NCBI RefSeq assembly: GCF_021441885.1
Contig: NZ_CP090438.1
Coordinates: 744,001-808,000, forward strand
Direction of reading: 5' to 3'
Length of the DNA stretch: 64,000 bases
DNA from: Vibrio maritimus
GTDB lineage: Bacteria > Pseudomonadota > Gammaproteobacteria > Enterobacterales > Vibrionaceae
The notes under the pieces are model-generated. The model was not told the origin of the DNA, did no database searches, and was given only the letters and a program-made list of their open reading frames with translations. Each line of letters starts with the position of its first letter. The stretch's first letter is position 1. This document shows positions 1 to 8,630 of this stretch, in pieces. The translations under genes and the position numbers were made by a program.

Positions 1-1493
1 GCGTCTCGAACTAGATTAATAATGCGTGACAGCATGGTATTGGCGCCGACGCCCGTTGCGTCGATGACTAAGCTGCCGTCGGTATTCACAGTGCCTGCTG
101 ACACCTTGTCGCCAACCCCTTTAAGTGCAGCAATGGGCTCGCCAGTGAGCATAGACTCATCAACATAGCTGTGACCCTCAGAAACCTGTCCGTCGACGGG
201 GACCTTTTCACCCGGCTTAATTCGCAGTCTCATGCCAAGCTGAATGTCGGAAACGGCCAATTCGACGTCTTTGCCATCGATGATCGCCGTCGCTACTTGG
301 GGTTGTAGGTTCATTAGCGCCTGCAAAGATTGATTAGTCTTGGCCTTCGCTTTGGCTTCTATGTAGTGACCGAGCGAGATAAGTCCGATGATCATCGCGC
401 TTGCCTCAAAATACACATGGCGTGATGATTCTGGGAACCAGCTCGGAGCGATGACGACGAGCATCGAGTAGAACCATGCTGCGCCAGTGCCCAGAGCAAC
501 CAAGGTGTCCATGGTGGCACGACCGTGCGTTAGCGATTTGTAAGCGTTGGTATAGAAATCACGACCTGCCGTCGCGAGAAGCCATAAACAGAGTATGCCG
601 ACAGCGCCCCAAGCCATTTGATCGCCAGAGTGACGGATCATCATACTGCCGCCAAGCACGCCCCACAGCATCAACGGCGCTCCGACCGCTAGTGCGACAA
701 TCGTATTCTTTTTTTGCTGCGCTTGATGAGCAAGCAAGGCTTGCTGCTGTTGCTGCTGGCTAGTCGCTAGATCCTCGACTAACTCCCCTTGGTAACCGGC
801 ATTGCTAATCGCTTTTAATAGCGGTGTCTGGATATCATCTATCGGCAAGGCGGTGCTGACCATGGCGCTTTGCTCAGCAAGGTTTACGCGAGCAATGTCG
901 ACACCAGGTACGGAGAGAAGTGCTTTCTCTACTGACGAAACACAGCTCGCACAGGTCATGCCTTGAATCAGCAAATGAATACTCGGTAGGTGGGAGTTTT
1001 GTGAAACTTCGACGGGCTGTTGGATTTCAGGCTCTTTCTTATGATGCTCTGAATGTTCACTGGCGGTGTCTGTAGTGGGGACATTAGATGGCTTCGCTAC
1101 TTGTTCTGTCACTAAAGTTGCGTGATACCCAACCTCTTCGATGGCATCAACTATGCTGTTTACGTTCAGTGTTGATTCCAGGGTTAGTGATTGCTTACTG
1201 ATTTCAATGATGTCGCTGTCATCAAGCGATTGCAGTTTTTCACGCAGCTTTGCTACACATTTACCGCAGTTTAGCCCCGAGAGTTCAAATACCCATACAG
1301 GCTTAGCTTGGTAACCAAAGCCTTCAACAATCTCAATCACTGTACTCACATCGCTTTGTGTTGAGACTTTAAGTGTTTGCTTATCGATATGGTCGATATG
1401 GATGTCATTGGTCGATGCTTCGACAGCATTTTTGACTTTATTCACGCAACCCATACAGGATAAACCCGATAAATTAAGCGTATAACTGACCAT
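1..1493 (-). CDS. copA: Copper-exporting P-type ATPase CopA (N-terminal part; cut by window edge)
   Basis: This encodes the inner-membrane P1B-type ATPase that pumps Cu(I) out of the cytoplasm. The reading frame is open from an ATG at 1493 to the left edge, so about 497 residues are visible of a family that is usually near 900 in Vibrio. Three N-terminal heavy-metal-associated domains are seen by their CxxC motifs: CMGC at residues 13-16, then CGKC, then CASC. A His/Glu-rich linker separates the second and third. A Gln-rich stretch precedes the first membrane helices, and the actuator loop shows the TGEP motif. The phosphorylation and ATP-binding domains lie outside the window. A CueR-type promoter stands just upstream, which supports copper-induced expression. 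The family call is very secure. Confidence 0.96.
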   Translation of the reverse strand, partial: MVSYTLNLSGLSCMGCVNKVKNAVEASTNDIHIDHIDKQTLKVSTQSDVSTVIEIVEGFGYQAKPVWVFELSGLNCGKCVAKLREKLQSLDDSDIIEISKQSLTLESTLNVNSIVDAIEEVGYHATLVTEQVAKPSNVPTTDTASEHSEHHKKEPEIQQPVEVSQNSHLPSIHLLIQGMTCASCVSSVEKALLSVPGVDIARVNLAEQSAMVSTALPIDDIQTPLLKAISNAGYQGELVEDLATSQQQQQQALLAHQAQQKKNTIVALAVGAPLMLWGVLGGSMMIRHSGDQMAWGAVGILCLWLLATAGRDFYTNAYKSLTHGRATMDTLVALGTGAAWFYSMLVVIAPSWFPESSRHVYFEASAMIIGLISLGHYIEAKAKAKTNQSLQALMNLQPQVATAIIDGKDVELAVSDIQLGMRLRIKPGEKVPVDGQVSEGHSYVDESMLTGEPIAALKGVGDKVSAGTVNTDGSLVIDATGVGANTMLSRIINLVRD

Positions 1494-1524
1494 AACCCAC
1501 CTCAAAATTCGTTCGTTGTTGTTA

Positions 1525-1555
1525 ACCATAAACCTTCCCTCAAGGGTAAGGTCAA
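1525..1555 (-). promoter_or_regulatory. CueR-type copper-responsive promoter of copA
   Basis: On the minus strand a -35 TTGACC (1555-1550) and a -10 TATGGT (1530-1525) are separated by an over-long 19-bp spacer. The spacer overlaps the dyad ACCTT-ccctcaaggg-AAGGT (1532-1552, read on the plus strand). The long spacer with this dyad is the hallmark of MerR-family activators, and it closely resembles the E. coli copA promoter bound by CueR. The site lies about 35 bp before the copA start. Confidence 0.88.
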
Positions 1556-1696
1556 GAGATTTGATTACATTGAGTTTGCTTGATGAGGTTATTGGGTATA
1601 GTGATTGTAGAATTAGCGCAAGGTGATAAAATAGCGCCCAAAATTTGCAACGCATAATGATGAGCATTGTGCGACGTTGACAACAAGGTACTTTCG

Positions 1697-3124
1697 ATGA
1701 CGGTTAAAACACGTTTTGCTCCAAGCCCTACAGGCTATCTTCACGTCGGTGGTGCGCGTACTGCACTGTATTCTTGGCTATTTGCTAAAAACCAAGGCGG
1801 TGAATTCGTTCTACGTATTGAAGATACAGATCTTGAGCGTAATTCTCAGGAAGCAGTAGATGCGATCCTAGAAGGCATGCAGTGGATGGGTCTTGAGTGG
1901 GACGAGGGTCCGTACTACCAGTCTAAGCGTTTTGATCGCTACAACGAAATGGTAGAGAAACTACTTGCTGAAGACAAAGCCTACAAATGCTATGCACCAA
2001 AAGAACTTCTAGAAGAGATCCGTGCAGAGCAAGAAGCGAACAAAGAGATCCCTCGCTACGATGCGAATCATCCGAAGATTGTTGCGGCGAACGCAGCAGC
2101 AAAAGAGGGTGATCCATGTGTGATTCGTTTCCGCAACCCGAAAGAGGGCAGCGTAGTATTTGATGATCAAATTCGTGGCCGTATCGAGATCTCAAACAGC
2201 CAAATGGATGATCTGATCATTCGTCGTACTGATGGTGCGCCAACATACAACTTCGTTGTTGTGGTTGATGACTGGGATATGGGTATCACTCATGTGGTGC
2301 GCGGTGAAGACCACATCAATAACACACCACGTCAAATCAACATCTATGAAGCACTTGGTGCGCCAGTACCGACATTCGCACACTGTGCAATGATTTTAGG
2401 TGATGACGGCGCTAAGCTATCTAAGCGTCACGGCGCTGTGTCAGTGATGCAATATCGTGATGAAGGTTACCTACCAAACGCACTAAACAACTATTTAGTA
2501 CGTCTAGGTTGGTCTCACGGTGACCAAGAAATCTTCTCTCAAGAAGAGATGATCAACTTGTTCTCTCTAGATGCGATCTCTAAGTCAGCATCAGCGTTCA
2601 ATACAGACAAACTGAACTGGTTGAACAACCACTACATCAAGACCTCTGAACCAGAGTATGTAGCGAAGTACCTTCAATGGCACCTTGATGAGCAAAAGCT
2701 GAACACTGAAAATGGTCCAGCGATCACTGAGGTGATCAAGCTTGTTGGCGAGCGCTGCAATACCTTGGTTGAGCTTGCAGAGCAAATCCGTTACTTCTAC
2801 GAAGACTTCTCTGAGTTTGAAGCGGGCGCGGCTAAGAAACACCTGCGTGGCGTTGCGAAGCAGCCCCTAGAAGTAGCGCTAGCGAAAGTAGAAGCGCTAC
2901 AAGAGTGGACAACGGCAAACATTAAAGAGCAAGTGATTGCGGCAGTTTGCGAAGAGCTAGAAATCGGCATGGGCAAAATCGGCATGCCACTTCGCGTAGC
3001 GGTAACGGGTGGTGGTCAATCTCCATCAGTAGACGCTGTGATGGAGCTTGTTGGTAAAGAGCGCGTAATTGCTCGCATCAAGATGGCTCTTGAGTTTATT
3101 GCTGAGCGTGAAGCAAACGCATAA
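1697..3124 (+). CDS. gltX: Glutamate--tRNA ligase GltX
   Basis: This class I aminoacyl-tRNA synthetase charges tRNA-Glu with glutamate in the cytoplasm. The protein has 475 residues, close to the E. coli enzyme (471). It starts MTVKTRFAPSPTG, the usual start of the family, after an AAGGT ribosome site; upstream in-frame ATG codons are not needed. The HIGH-type signature appears as HVGG near residue 16, and the KMSKS-type loop appears as KLSKRHG in the middle. The last third is the anticodon-binding helical domain. The gene is monocistronic: copA diverges upstream and a strong terminator follows. Codon use is that of a well-expressed gene. Confidence 0.98.
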   Translation: MTVKTRFAPSPTGYLHVGGARTALYSWLFAKNQGGEFVLRIEDTDLERNSQEAVDAILEGMQWMGLEWDEGPYYQSKRFDRYNEMVEKLLAEDKAYKCYAPKELLEEIRAEQEANKEIPRYDANHPKIVAANAAAKEGDPCVIRFRNPKEGSVVFDDQIRGRIEISNSQMDDLIIRRTDGAPTYNFVVVVDDWDMGITHVVRGEDHINNTPRQINIYEALGAPVPTFAHCAMILGDDGAKLSKRHGAVSVMQYRDEGYLPNALNNYLVRLGWSHGDQEIFSQEEMINLFSLDAISKSASAFNTDKLNWLNNHYIKTSEPEYVAKYLQWHLDEQKLNTENGPAITEVIKLVGERCNTLVELAEQIRYFYEDFSEFEAGAAKKHLRGVAKQPLEVALAKVEALQEWTTANIKEQVIAAVCEELEIGMGKIGMPLRVAVTGGGQSPSVDAVMELVGKERVIARIKMALEFIAEREANA

Positions 3125-3144
3125 CGGCCAAGCGATTGGATTTG

Positions 3145-3175
3145 AAAAGCCGCAACCTAGGTTGCGGCTTTTTTG
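3145..3175 (+). terminator. Rho-independent terminator of gltX
   Basis: A GC-rich hairpin (arms 3145-3157 and 3160-3172, core GCCGCAACC/GGTTGCGGC) runs into a T tract shortly after the gltX stop codon. Confidence 0.9.
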
Positions 3176-3210
3176 TGTCCGTAAGTTATCCGAATGAGAA
3201 AAAGTGGCAT

Positions 3211-3237
3211 TAAAAAAGCGACCACAAGGTCGCTTTA
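3211..3237 (-). terminator. Rho-independent terminator of the xseB-ispA-dxs operon
   Basis: The hairpin AAAGCGACC/GGTCGCTTT (3215-3223, 3228-3236) with an A run on the plus strand gives a T tract for minus-strand transcripts, 24 bp past the dxs stop. Confidence 0.85.
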
Positions 3238-3260
3238 GCTTTCTCTAACCAGAAATATCT

Positions 3261-5126
3261 CTATTTAGAGATGTAATCACGAATAGACGCTTCGATACCC
3301 GCAGCATCAAGACCAAGCTCTGTATGTAGCTCATCCTGCGTGCCTTGTGCGATAAATCTGTCTGGAAGACCAAGGTTTAGTACTGGCTTCATTAGCTTCT
3401 CTTGCATCATGAATTCTATGACACCAGCACCTGCGCCGCCAGCGATCGCGTTCTCTTCAAGAGTCACAATCACATCGTGGCTATCGCACAGCTCCTTGAT
3501 AAGCGCCTCATCGAGCGGCTTAACAAATCGCATATCTGCCACTGTCGCGTTGAGGTTTTCTGCTGCAACCAGCGCGTTGTCTAAGAAGGTACCGAATGAC
3601 AAGATGGCTACTTTCTCACCTTCGCGAACAACATGGCCTTTACCAATCTCTAAGCCGGTAAACTCAGCTTCAGGTGTTGTGCCGTTACCGCTGCCACGAG
3701 GGTAGCGAACCGCACTTGGACCAGTGTGCATGTGACCAGTGTAGAGCATCTGACGACACTCGTTCTCATCGCTTGGCGCCATGATCACCATGTTTGGAAT
3801 ACAACGCATAAAGCTGAGATCGAACGCACCTTGGTGGGTTTGACCATCGGCTCCAACCAGACCAGCACGGTCGATGGCAAACATCACCGGCAGATCCATA
3901 ATGGCGACATCATGGATTAGCTGATCGTAGCCACGCTGCAAGAAGGTTGAGTAGATCGCTACAATCGGTCTGTTACCAGCAATCGCCATGCCCGTTGCAA
4001 GTGTCACCGCATGCTGCTCAGCAATCGCGACATCAAAGTACTGACTAGGATACTCTTTCGAAAAGCGAACCATACCAGAGCCTTCACGCATTGCTGGCGT
4101 GATTGCCATTAGTGACGGGTCTTTCGCTGCCATATCACACAGGAAGTCACCAAAGATCTTCGAGTAAGTCGGCTTGCTTGAACTGCTTTTTGGCAGGCAA
4201 GAGTGTGAAGGGTCAAACTTAGGTACACCGTGGTAGCCGATAGGATCCTTCTCAGCAGGCTCATAGCCCTTGCCTTTCTTGGTCATAATATGCAGGAACT
4301 GTGGGCCTTTTAGCTCACGCATATTCTTGAGCGTTTTAACCAACTCATTAACATCATGACCATCGATAGGACCAATGTAGTTAAAACCTAACTCTTCGAA
4401 TAGCGTTCCTGGGACAATCATGCCCTTGATATGCTCTTCGGTACGCTTGACCAGTTCCTTAATTGGAGGAAGTCCAGACAGAGCTTTTTTGCCACCCTCA
4501 CGAATGGAGGTATACAAGCTACCAGACAACACTTGAGCAAGGTGGTTGTTCAGGGCACCAACGTTCTCAGAGATGGACATCTCGTTGTCGTTAAGGATGA
4601 CCAGCATGTCAGGGTGAACATCACCTGCGTGGTTCAGTGCTTCAAACGCCATACCTGCCGTGATAGCGCCATCACCGATAACGCTAACGACTTTGCGGTC
4701 TTTGCCTTCTTTAGCGGCGGAAATCGCCATGCCAAGACCCGCACTGATCGACGTTGATGAGTGACCAACAGACAGTGTGTCGTACTCACTTTCTTCGCGC
4801 CATGGGAAAGGGTGTAACCCGTCTTTTTGACGGATAGTCGATAATTGCTCACGACGGCCAGTTAAGATCTTATGAGGGTAGGCTTGATGGCCCACGTCCC
4901 AGATAAGCTGGTCGAAAGGTGTATTGTAGACGTAATGCAGAGCAACTGTGAGTTCCACAGTGCCTAGTCCGGAAGCCAAGTGTCCACTAGACTGGCTCAC
5001 TGAATTTAGCAAATACGTCCTTAGCTCCTCACACAGCTTAGGTAAAGATTCCTTCGGCATCAGACGAAGTTCTTCTGGCGTGTTTGCTAATGTCAGTGTC
5101 GGATACTTTGAAATATCAAGTGTCAT
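3261..5126 (-). CDS. dxs: 1-deoxy-D-xylulose-5-phosphate synthase Dxs
   Basis: Dxs condenses pyruvate and glyceraldehyde 3-phosphate into DXP, the entry step of the MEP isoprenoid pathway, and the product also feeds thiamine and pyridoxal synthesis. The 621-residue protein matches the family length (620 in E. coli). It shows a transketolase-like fold: the conserved SGHL with His49, the thiamine diphosphate motif beginning GDGA at residues 151-154 and closing at ND near 180, and a second transketolase domain followed by a C-terminal domain. It is the last gene of xseB-ispA-dxs, 24 bp after ispA, and it ends in a terminator. The order is the same as in E. coli. Confidence 0.98.
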   Translation of the reverse strand: MTLDISKYPTLTLANTPEELRLMPKESLPKLCEELRTYLLNSVSQSSGHLASGLGTVELTVALHYVYNTPFDQLIWDVGHQAYPHKILTGRREQLSTIRQKDGLHPFPWREESEYDTLSVGHSSTSISAGLGMAISAAKEGKDRKVVSVIGDGAITAGMAFEALNHAGDVHPDMLVILNDNEMSISENVGALNNHLAQVLSGSLYTSIREGGKKALSGLPPIKELVKRTEEHIKGMIVPGTLFEELGFNYIGPIDGHDVNELVKTLKNMRELKGPQFLHIMTKKGKGYEPAEKDPIGYHGVPKFDPSHSCLPKSSSSKPTYSKIFGDFLCDMAAKDPSLMAITPAMREGSGMVRFSKEYPSQYFDVAIAEQHAVTLATGMAIAGNRPIVAIYSTFLQRGYDQLIHDVAIMDLPVMFAIDRAGLVGADGQTHQGAFDLSFMRCIPNMVIMAPSDENECRQMLYTGHMHTGPSAVRYPRGSGNGTTPEAEFTGLEIGKGHVVREGEKVAILSFGTFLDNALVAAENLNATVADMRFVKPLDEALIKELCDSHDVIVTLEENAIAGGAGAGVIEFMMQEKLMKPVLNLGLPDRFIAQGTQDELHTELGLDAAGIEASIRDYISK

Positions 5127-5150
5127 AGTTATTTAGCGCTTTAATATAGT

Positions 5151-6047
5151 CTAGTTGTTGCGCTCGATGACATATCGTGCGAAGTCTTCGAGTAATTGCG
5201 TATTGTAGGGTATCGCTTGCAAAGCACAAAGTGCTTCTTCAAATAGTTGCGTAGCTTTTTGCTGCGCGCCTTCCAGCCCAAGTAAGGCAGGATAGGTACT
5301 CTTATTGAGTTCGACATCGGAACCTTGAGGTTTCCCTAGTGTTTCCGTGTCACTAACAATATCTAGAATGTCGTCTTGCACCTGAAACGCAAGACCAATC
5401 GCCTCAGCGTAGTTCTCAAGCTGAGGAAGATACTCACGTCCTTTCTCTCCAGCGGCTAACGCGCCGAGTTGAACCGCGCATTTGATAAGCGCACCAGTTT
5501 TGTGGCGGTGTATCTGCTCAAGCTCTTCTAAGCCTACCGAGCGATTTTCCGCTTCCAAGTCCAGTGCTTGCCCGATACACATACCGGCGGCACCAGATGC
5601 GTTCGCGAGTTCTTTCACCATATTGATACGTTGAGACTCGGCAAATGACGCTAATGGACCTTCAGATAGTATCGTAAATGCCAATGTTTGAAGTGCGTCG
5701 CCTGTCAAAATAGCGGTCGCTTCATCAAACTCAATGTGGCAGGTCGGCTTACCGCGACGAAGTTCATCGTCGTCCATCGCAGGGAGATCGTCGTGGATGA
5801 GCGAATAAGCATGAATACATTCGATGGCTGCAGCAGGGGTGTCGAGCTCCTCTTCAGTGCATCCAAAGATAGAACCTGTGGCATAAACTAGAAAAGGCCT
5901 TGCACGTTTTCCGCCGAGAAGTAGGGCGTAGCGCATGGCCTCAATGAGTCTTTGCTGTTGAAACGGGTAGCGATCCAACCAAGCATCCAGTTGCTCGTTG
6001 TTGCGCGTTTGATAAGACTTCAAAGCCTCAATCATGGGGATACTCAC
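5151..6047 (-). CDS. ispA: Farnesyl diphosphate synthase IspA
   Basis: IspA is the short-chain trans-prenyltransferase that adds two isopentenyl diphosphate units to make farnesyl diphosphate, the precursor of ubiquinone side chains and undecaprenyl carriers. The protein has 298 residues. The first aspartate-rich motif is DDLPAMD at residues 86-92, with the two-residue insertion typical of bacterial FPP synthases, and the second is DDILD near residue 225. GGKRARP near residue 45 is the substrate-binding signature. It lies 8 bp after xseB and 24 bp before dxs, so one transcript is likely. Confidence 0.97.
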   Translation of the reverse strand: MSIPMIEALKSYQTRNNEQLDAWLDRYPFQQQRLIEAMRYALLLGGKRARPFLVYATGSIFGCTEEELDTPAAAIECIHAYSLIHDDLPAMDDDELRRGKPTCHIEFDEATAILTGDALQTLAFTILSEGPLASFAESQRINMVKELANASGAAGMCIGQALDLEAENRSVGLEELEQIHRHKTGALIKCAVQLGALAAGEKGREYLPQLENYAEAIGLAFQVQDDILDIVSDTETLGKPQGSDVELNKSTYPALLGLEGAQQKATQLFEEALCALQAIPYNTQLLEDFARYVIERNN

Positions 6048-6055
6048 TTTTGAAA

Positions 6056-6298
6056 TTATTCTGACTGCTGAGCGAAGTCTTGCAGGTCCGCGTCGTCATC
6101 CTTAGCCAGGAGAATACTCACTTTTTGCTCCGCTTCTGTCAGCTTTTGCTGTCCAGCTCTCGCTAAGGCAATGCCTCGCTCAAACTTTTTCAGCGCGTCG
6201 TCAAGCGCTAGGTCGCCATTTTCTAATTGTTCTACCAGCGTATCGAGCTCATCGACTGTCGCTTCGAAAGACATGTTTTCAGGTTTCTTAGTCGCCAT
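6056..6298 (-). CDS. xseB: Exodeoxyribonuclease VII small subunit XseB
   Basis: This 80-residue acidic, helical protein is the small subunit of exonuclease VII, which degrades single-stranded DNA in both directions together with XseA. The sequence has the typical family pattern: MSFEATVDELDTLV, then LENGDLALDDAL and FERGIAL, forming two helices. It opens the operon with ispA and dxs, as in E. coli. The start ATG at 6298 gives the normal family length. Confidence 0.96.
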   Translation of the reverse strand: MATKKPENMSFEATVDELDTLVEQLENGDLALDDALKKFERGIALARAGQQKLTEAEQKVSILLAKDDDADLQDFAQQSE

Positions 6299-6633
6299 AA
6301 CGTACTTATTTTTTATGAAATGATCGAACGTTACATGAGCGGCTAGCGATGGTCAAACTTAAGGTGCTAAAAATGCCGTGAAGATACGTCGCAGGCTTTT
6401 TGATTGCTAAAAAAAGCGCCAATATCGTGCCTCAAAACAATGAGGTTAAGGGCTTTTCTATCTGATAAAAGAGGAGAAGTGATCACTGGTCACGCAATTT
6501 TGTGATTTTGTGGTCATAAATCACTTAAAGATATCGTCACTTGGTCGATAACCTTAGAGCAACGAGATAGACTCGGTGAGCTCGAATAGCTCACCAGAGT
6601 TTCTAAGACGTCAAATTTTTCATGGAGTGTTGA
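6299..6633. other. Divergent intergenic region xseB/pomA (335 bp)
   Basis: No gene is visible here. The region should carry the promoter of the xseB operon (left half) and of pomAB (right half). A sigma-28-like element is listed separately. Short inverted repeats occur, for example GGTGAGCTCGAATAGCTCACC just before pomA, but no terminator-like run follows them. Confidence 0.6.
6525..6551 (+). promoter_or_regulatory. Candidate sigma-28 (FliA) promoter of pomAB
   Basis: TTAAAGAT (6525-6532), 11 bp, then GTCGATAA (6544-6551) resembles the flagellar consensus TAAAGTTT-N11-GCCGATAA, although the TAAAG core is shifted by one base. Motor genes are late, sigma-28-dependent genes in polar-flagellated Vibrio, which fits the position 83 bp before the pomA start. 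Confidence 0.55.
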
Positions 6634-7398
6634 GTGGATTTAGCAACGCTGATAGGCCTCATTGGTGGGGTCGCTTCGATAATTATCGCAATGGTGCTGG
6701 GTGGCAGCATCATGACTTACTTCGATACAACCTCGGTATTTATCGTAATCGGGGGCTCGACCTTTGTCGTCTTGATGAAGTTCACCTTGGGGCAGTTTTT
6801 TGGGGCAACCAAAATTGCCAGTAAGGCGTTCATGTTCAAGACCGACGAGCCAGAAGATCTCATCGCTAAAATTGTGGAAATGGCAGATGCGGCTCGTAAG
6901 GGCGGCTTCCTAGCGCTTGAAGAAATGGATATCCAAAACAGCTTTATGCAAAAGGGCATCGATCTTCTTGTAGATGGACACGATGCAGAGGTTGTACGCA
7001 ATGCAATGCAAAAAGACATCGCGTTAACAGACGAGCGTCATGAGAAAGGCGCCGCGGTGTTTCGATCATACGGTGATGTGGCACCGGCCATGGGTATGAT
7101 TGGTACGCTGGTGGGTCTGGTAGCGATGCTATCTAACATGGATGACCCAAAGTCCATCGGTCCTGCGATGGCGATTGCACTTTTGACCACTCTTTATGGT
7201 GCCATGCTTGCGAACATGCTGTTTTTCCCTATCGCTGACAAACTGACGCTGCGCCGAGAGCAAGAAAACCTTAACCGCCGCTTGATTATGGATGGCGTAT
7301 TAGCGATTCAAGACGGTCAAAACCCACGTGTCATTGATGGGTACCTGAAGAACTACATCAACGAGAGTAAACGAGCCTTCGACCTCGATGGTGAGTAG
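6634..7398 (+). CDS. pomA: Sodium-driven flagellar motor stator protein PomA
   Basis: PomA is the four-helix membrane subunit of the polar flagellar stator. With PomB it forms a channel through which sodium flow drives rotation. The protein has 254 residues and opens MDLATLIGLIGG at a GTG codon preceded by GGAGTGTTGA. Membrane segments lie near residues 5-27, 30-50, about 150-170 and 180-205, with the charged cytoplasmic loop between the second and third. The loop and the PAMGMIGTLVGLVAML segment closely match the V. alginolyticus protein as I recall it. pomB follows 33 bp downstream, so the two are co-transcribed. Confidence 0.97.
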   Translation: MDLATLIGLIGGVASIIIAMVLGGSIMTYFDTTSVFIVIGGSTFVVLMKFTLGQFFGATKIASKAFMFKTDEPEDLIAKIVEMADAARKGGFLALEEMDIQNSFMQKGIDLLVDGHDAEVVRNAMQKDIALTDERHEKGAAVFRSYGDVAPAMGMIGTLVGLVAMLSNMDDPKSIGPAMAIALLTTLYGAMLANMLFFPIADKLTLRREQENLNRRLIMDGVLAIQDGQNPRVIDGYLKNYINESKRAFDLDGE

Positions 7399-7431
7399 TA
7401 CCGTGTCCGTAATGAATTGCAACGGGATTAA

Positions 7432-8370
7432 ATGATGGAAGAGAAAGCAAAATGTAAATGCCCACCTCCTGGGGCGCCTGCTTGGATGGCGACTTTCTCT
7501 GATCTCATGTCGCTGTTAATGTGCTTCTTCGTACTCTTGCTATCGTTCTCTGAGATGGATGTACTGAAGTTTAAGCAGATAGCAGGTTCAATGAAGTTTG
7601 CGTTTGGTGTTCAGAACCGATTGGAAGTGAAAGATATCCCTAAGGGCACCAGTATTATCGCGCAGGAGTTTCGCCCTGGTCGTCCAGAGCCAACGCCTAT
7701 TGATGTGATCATGCAGCAGACCATTGATATCACTCAGCAAACTCTCGAGTTTCAAGAAGGGGATTCAGACAGAGCGGGTGGTAATCAGCGTGATGATGGC
7801 AAGATCACTGGTGGACAAACCGCAGATCGAACTCAGAAGAATCAAATAGGCACAGCCTCGGCAGAGAATGAGCAGCAGAACGAAGATCTAGAGAAGTTAG
7901 AAGAGCTTATCAAGCAGGCGTTACAACAAGAGATCAATCAAGGCGCTGTAGAGGTGGAAAACCTTGGACAGCAGTTGGTGATTCGAATTCAAGAGAAGGG
8001 GGCTTTCCCTGAGGGTTCGGCGTTCCTGCAACCCAAATTTAGGCCTCTGGTGCGTCAAGTTGCCGACTTAGTGAAAGACATCCCGGGTCAAGTACGAGTA
8101 TCGGGCCATACCGATAATCTGCCGTTAGACTCAGAGCTGTATCGTTCAAACTGGGACCTAACATCGCAGCGCGCTGTATCTGTGGCGCAGGAGATGGAAA
8201 AAGTGAAGGGCTTCTCACACCTTAGACTCAGGGTGATAGGCGTTGCTGATACCGAGCCGCTTGGACCAAATGATACCGAAAGGCAGCGAGCTCGAAATCG
8301 CCGCGTCGAGATCAGTATTATGCAGGGCGAGCCTGTCTACACCGACGAAGTCTCCGCCGACGGCAATTAG
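7432..8370 (+). CDS. pomB: Sodium-driven flagellar motor stator protein PomB
   Basis: PomB is the ion-conducting, peptidoglycan-anchored stator partner of PomA. The 312-residue protein has one N-terminal membrane helix (about residues 20-41). Starting at the first of two adjacent ATG codons puts the sodium-binding aspartate at D24 in FSDLMSLLM, the number known from V. alginolyticus, so this start is preferred. A variable, Gln-rich linker (about 100-165) follows, with fewer constraints than the rest. The C-terminal OmpA-like domain (about 180-300) carries SGHTDN and NRRVEI motifs. A terminator follows the gene. Confidence 0.97.
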   Translation: MMEEKAKCKCPPPGAPAWMATFSDLMSLLMCFFVLLLSFSEMDVLKFKQIAGSMKFAFGVQNRLEVKDIPKGTSIIAQEFRPGRPEPTPIDVIMQQTIDITQQTLEFQEGDSDRAGGNQRDDGKITGGQTADRTQKNQIGTASAENEQQNEDLEKLEELIKQALQQEINQGAVEVENLGQQLVIRIQEKGAFPEGSAFLQPKFRPLVRQVADLVKDIPGQVRVSGHTDNLPLDSELYRSNWDLTSQRAVSVAQEMEKVKGFSHLRLRVIGVADTEPLGPNDTERQRARNRRVEISIMQGEPVYTDEVSADGN

Positions 8371-8388
8371 TGACTTTTCAAGTTGATG

Positions 8389-8417
8389 AAATACCAGAGC
8401 CATGCTCTGGTATTTTT
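8389..8417 (+). terminator. Rho-independent terminator of pomAB
   Basis: A perfect 12-bp stem AAATACCAGAGC/GCTCTGGTATTT (8389-8400, 8404-8415) with a CAT loop and a following T run lies 19 bp after the pomB stop. Confidence 0.88.
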
Positions 8418-8630
8418 GTTTATGGACCAAAGAAATGCGTGCAGATTTGAATTAAGTCGATTGCTCGCATCTTGTCGGGCTTGGGGGTATACTTGCGCCC
8501 CTGATGAACAATCGCTCAGTCGAGTCTTAGTTTTTAAGCACGTAGAATTGAGCGAATTTGTACTACAGTTGATATGTGTTTCCCTATACTGTCGCGCTCA
8601 GACAGCATTGCAACGAGATGTGAAAAGACT

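Noticed and set aside
3340..3705. A 121-codon plus-strand frame inside dxs
   Set aside because: It lies wholly within the conserved, intact dxs and shows no domain or ribosome site.
8500..8630. A TPP riboswitch before thiI
   Set aside because: No thi-box like CUGAGA/ACCYGAUYU pair is visible in this leader, and ThiI is chiefly a tRNA modification enzyme.
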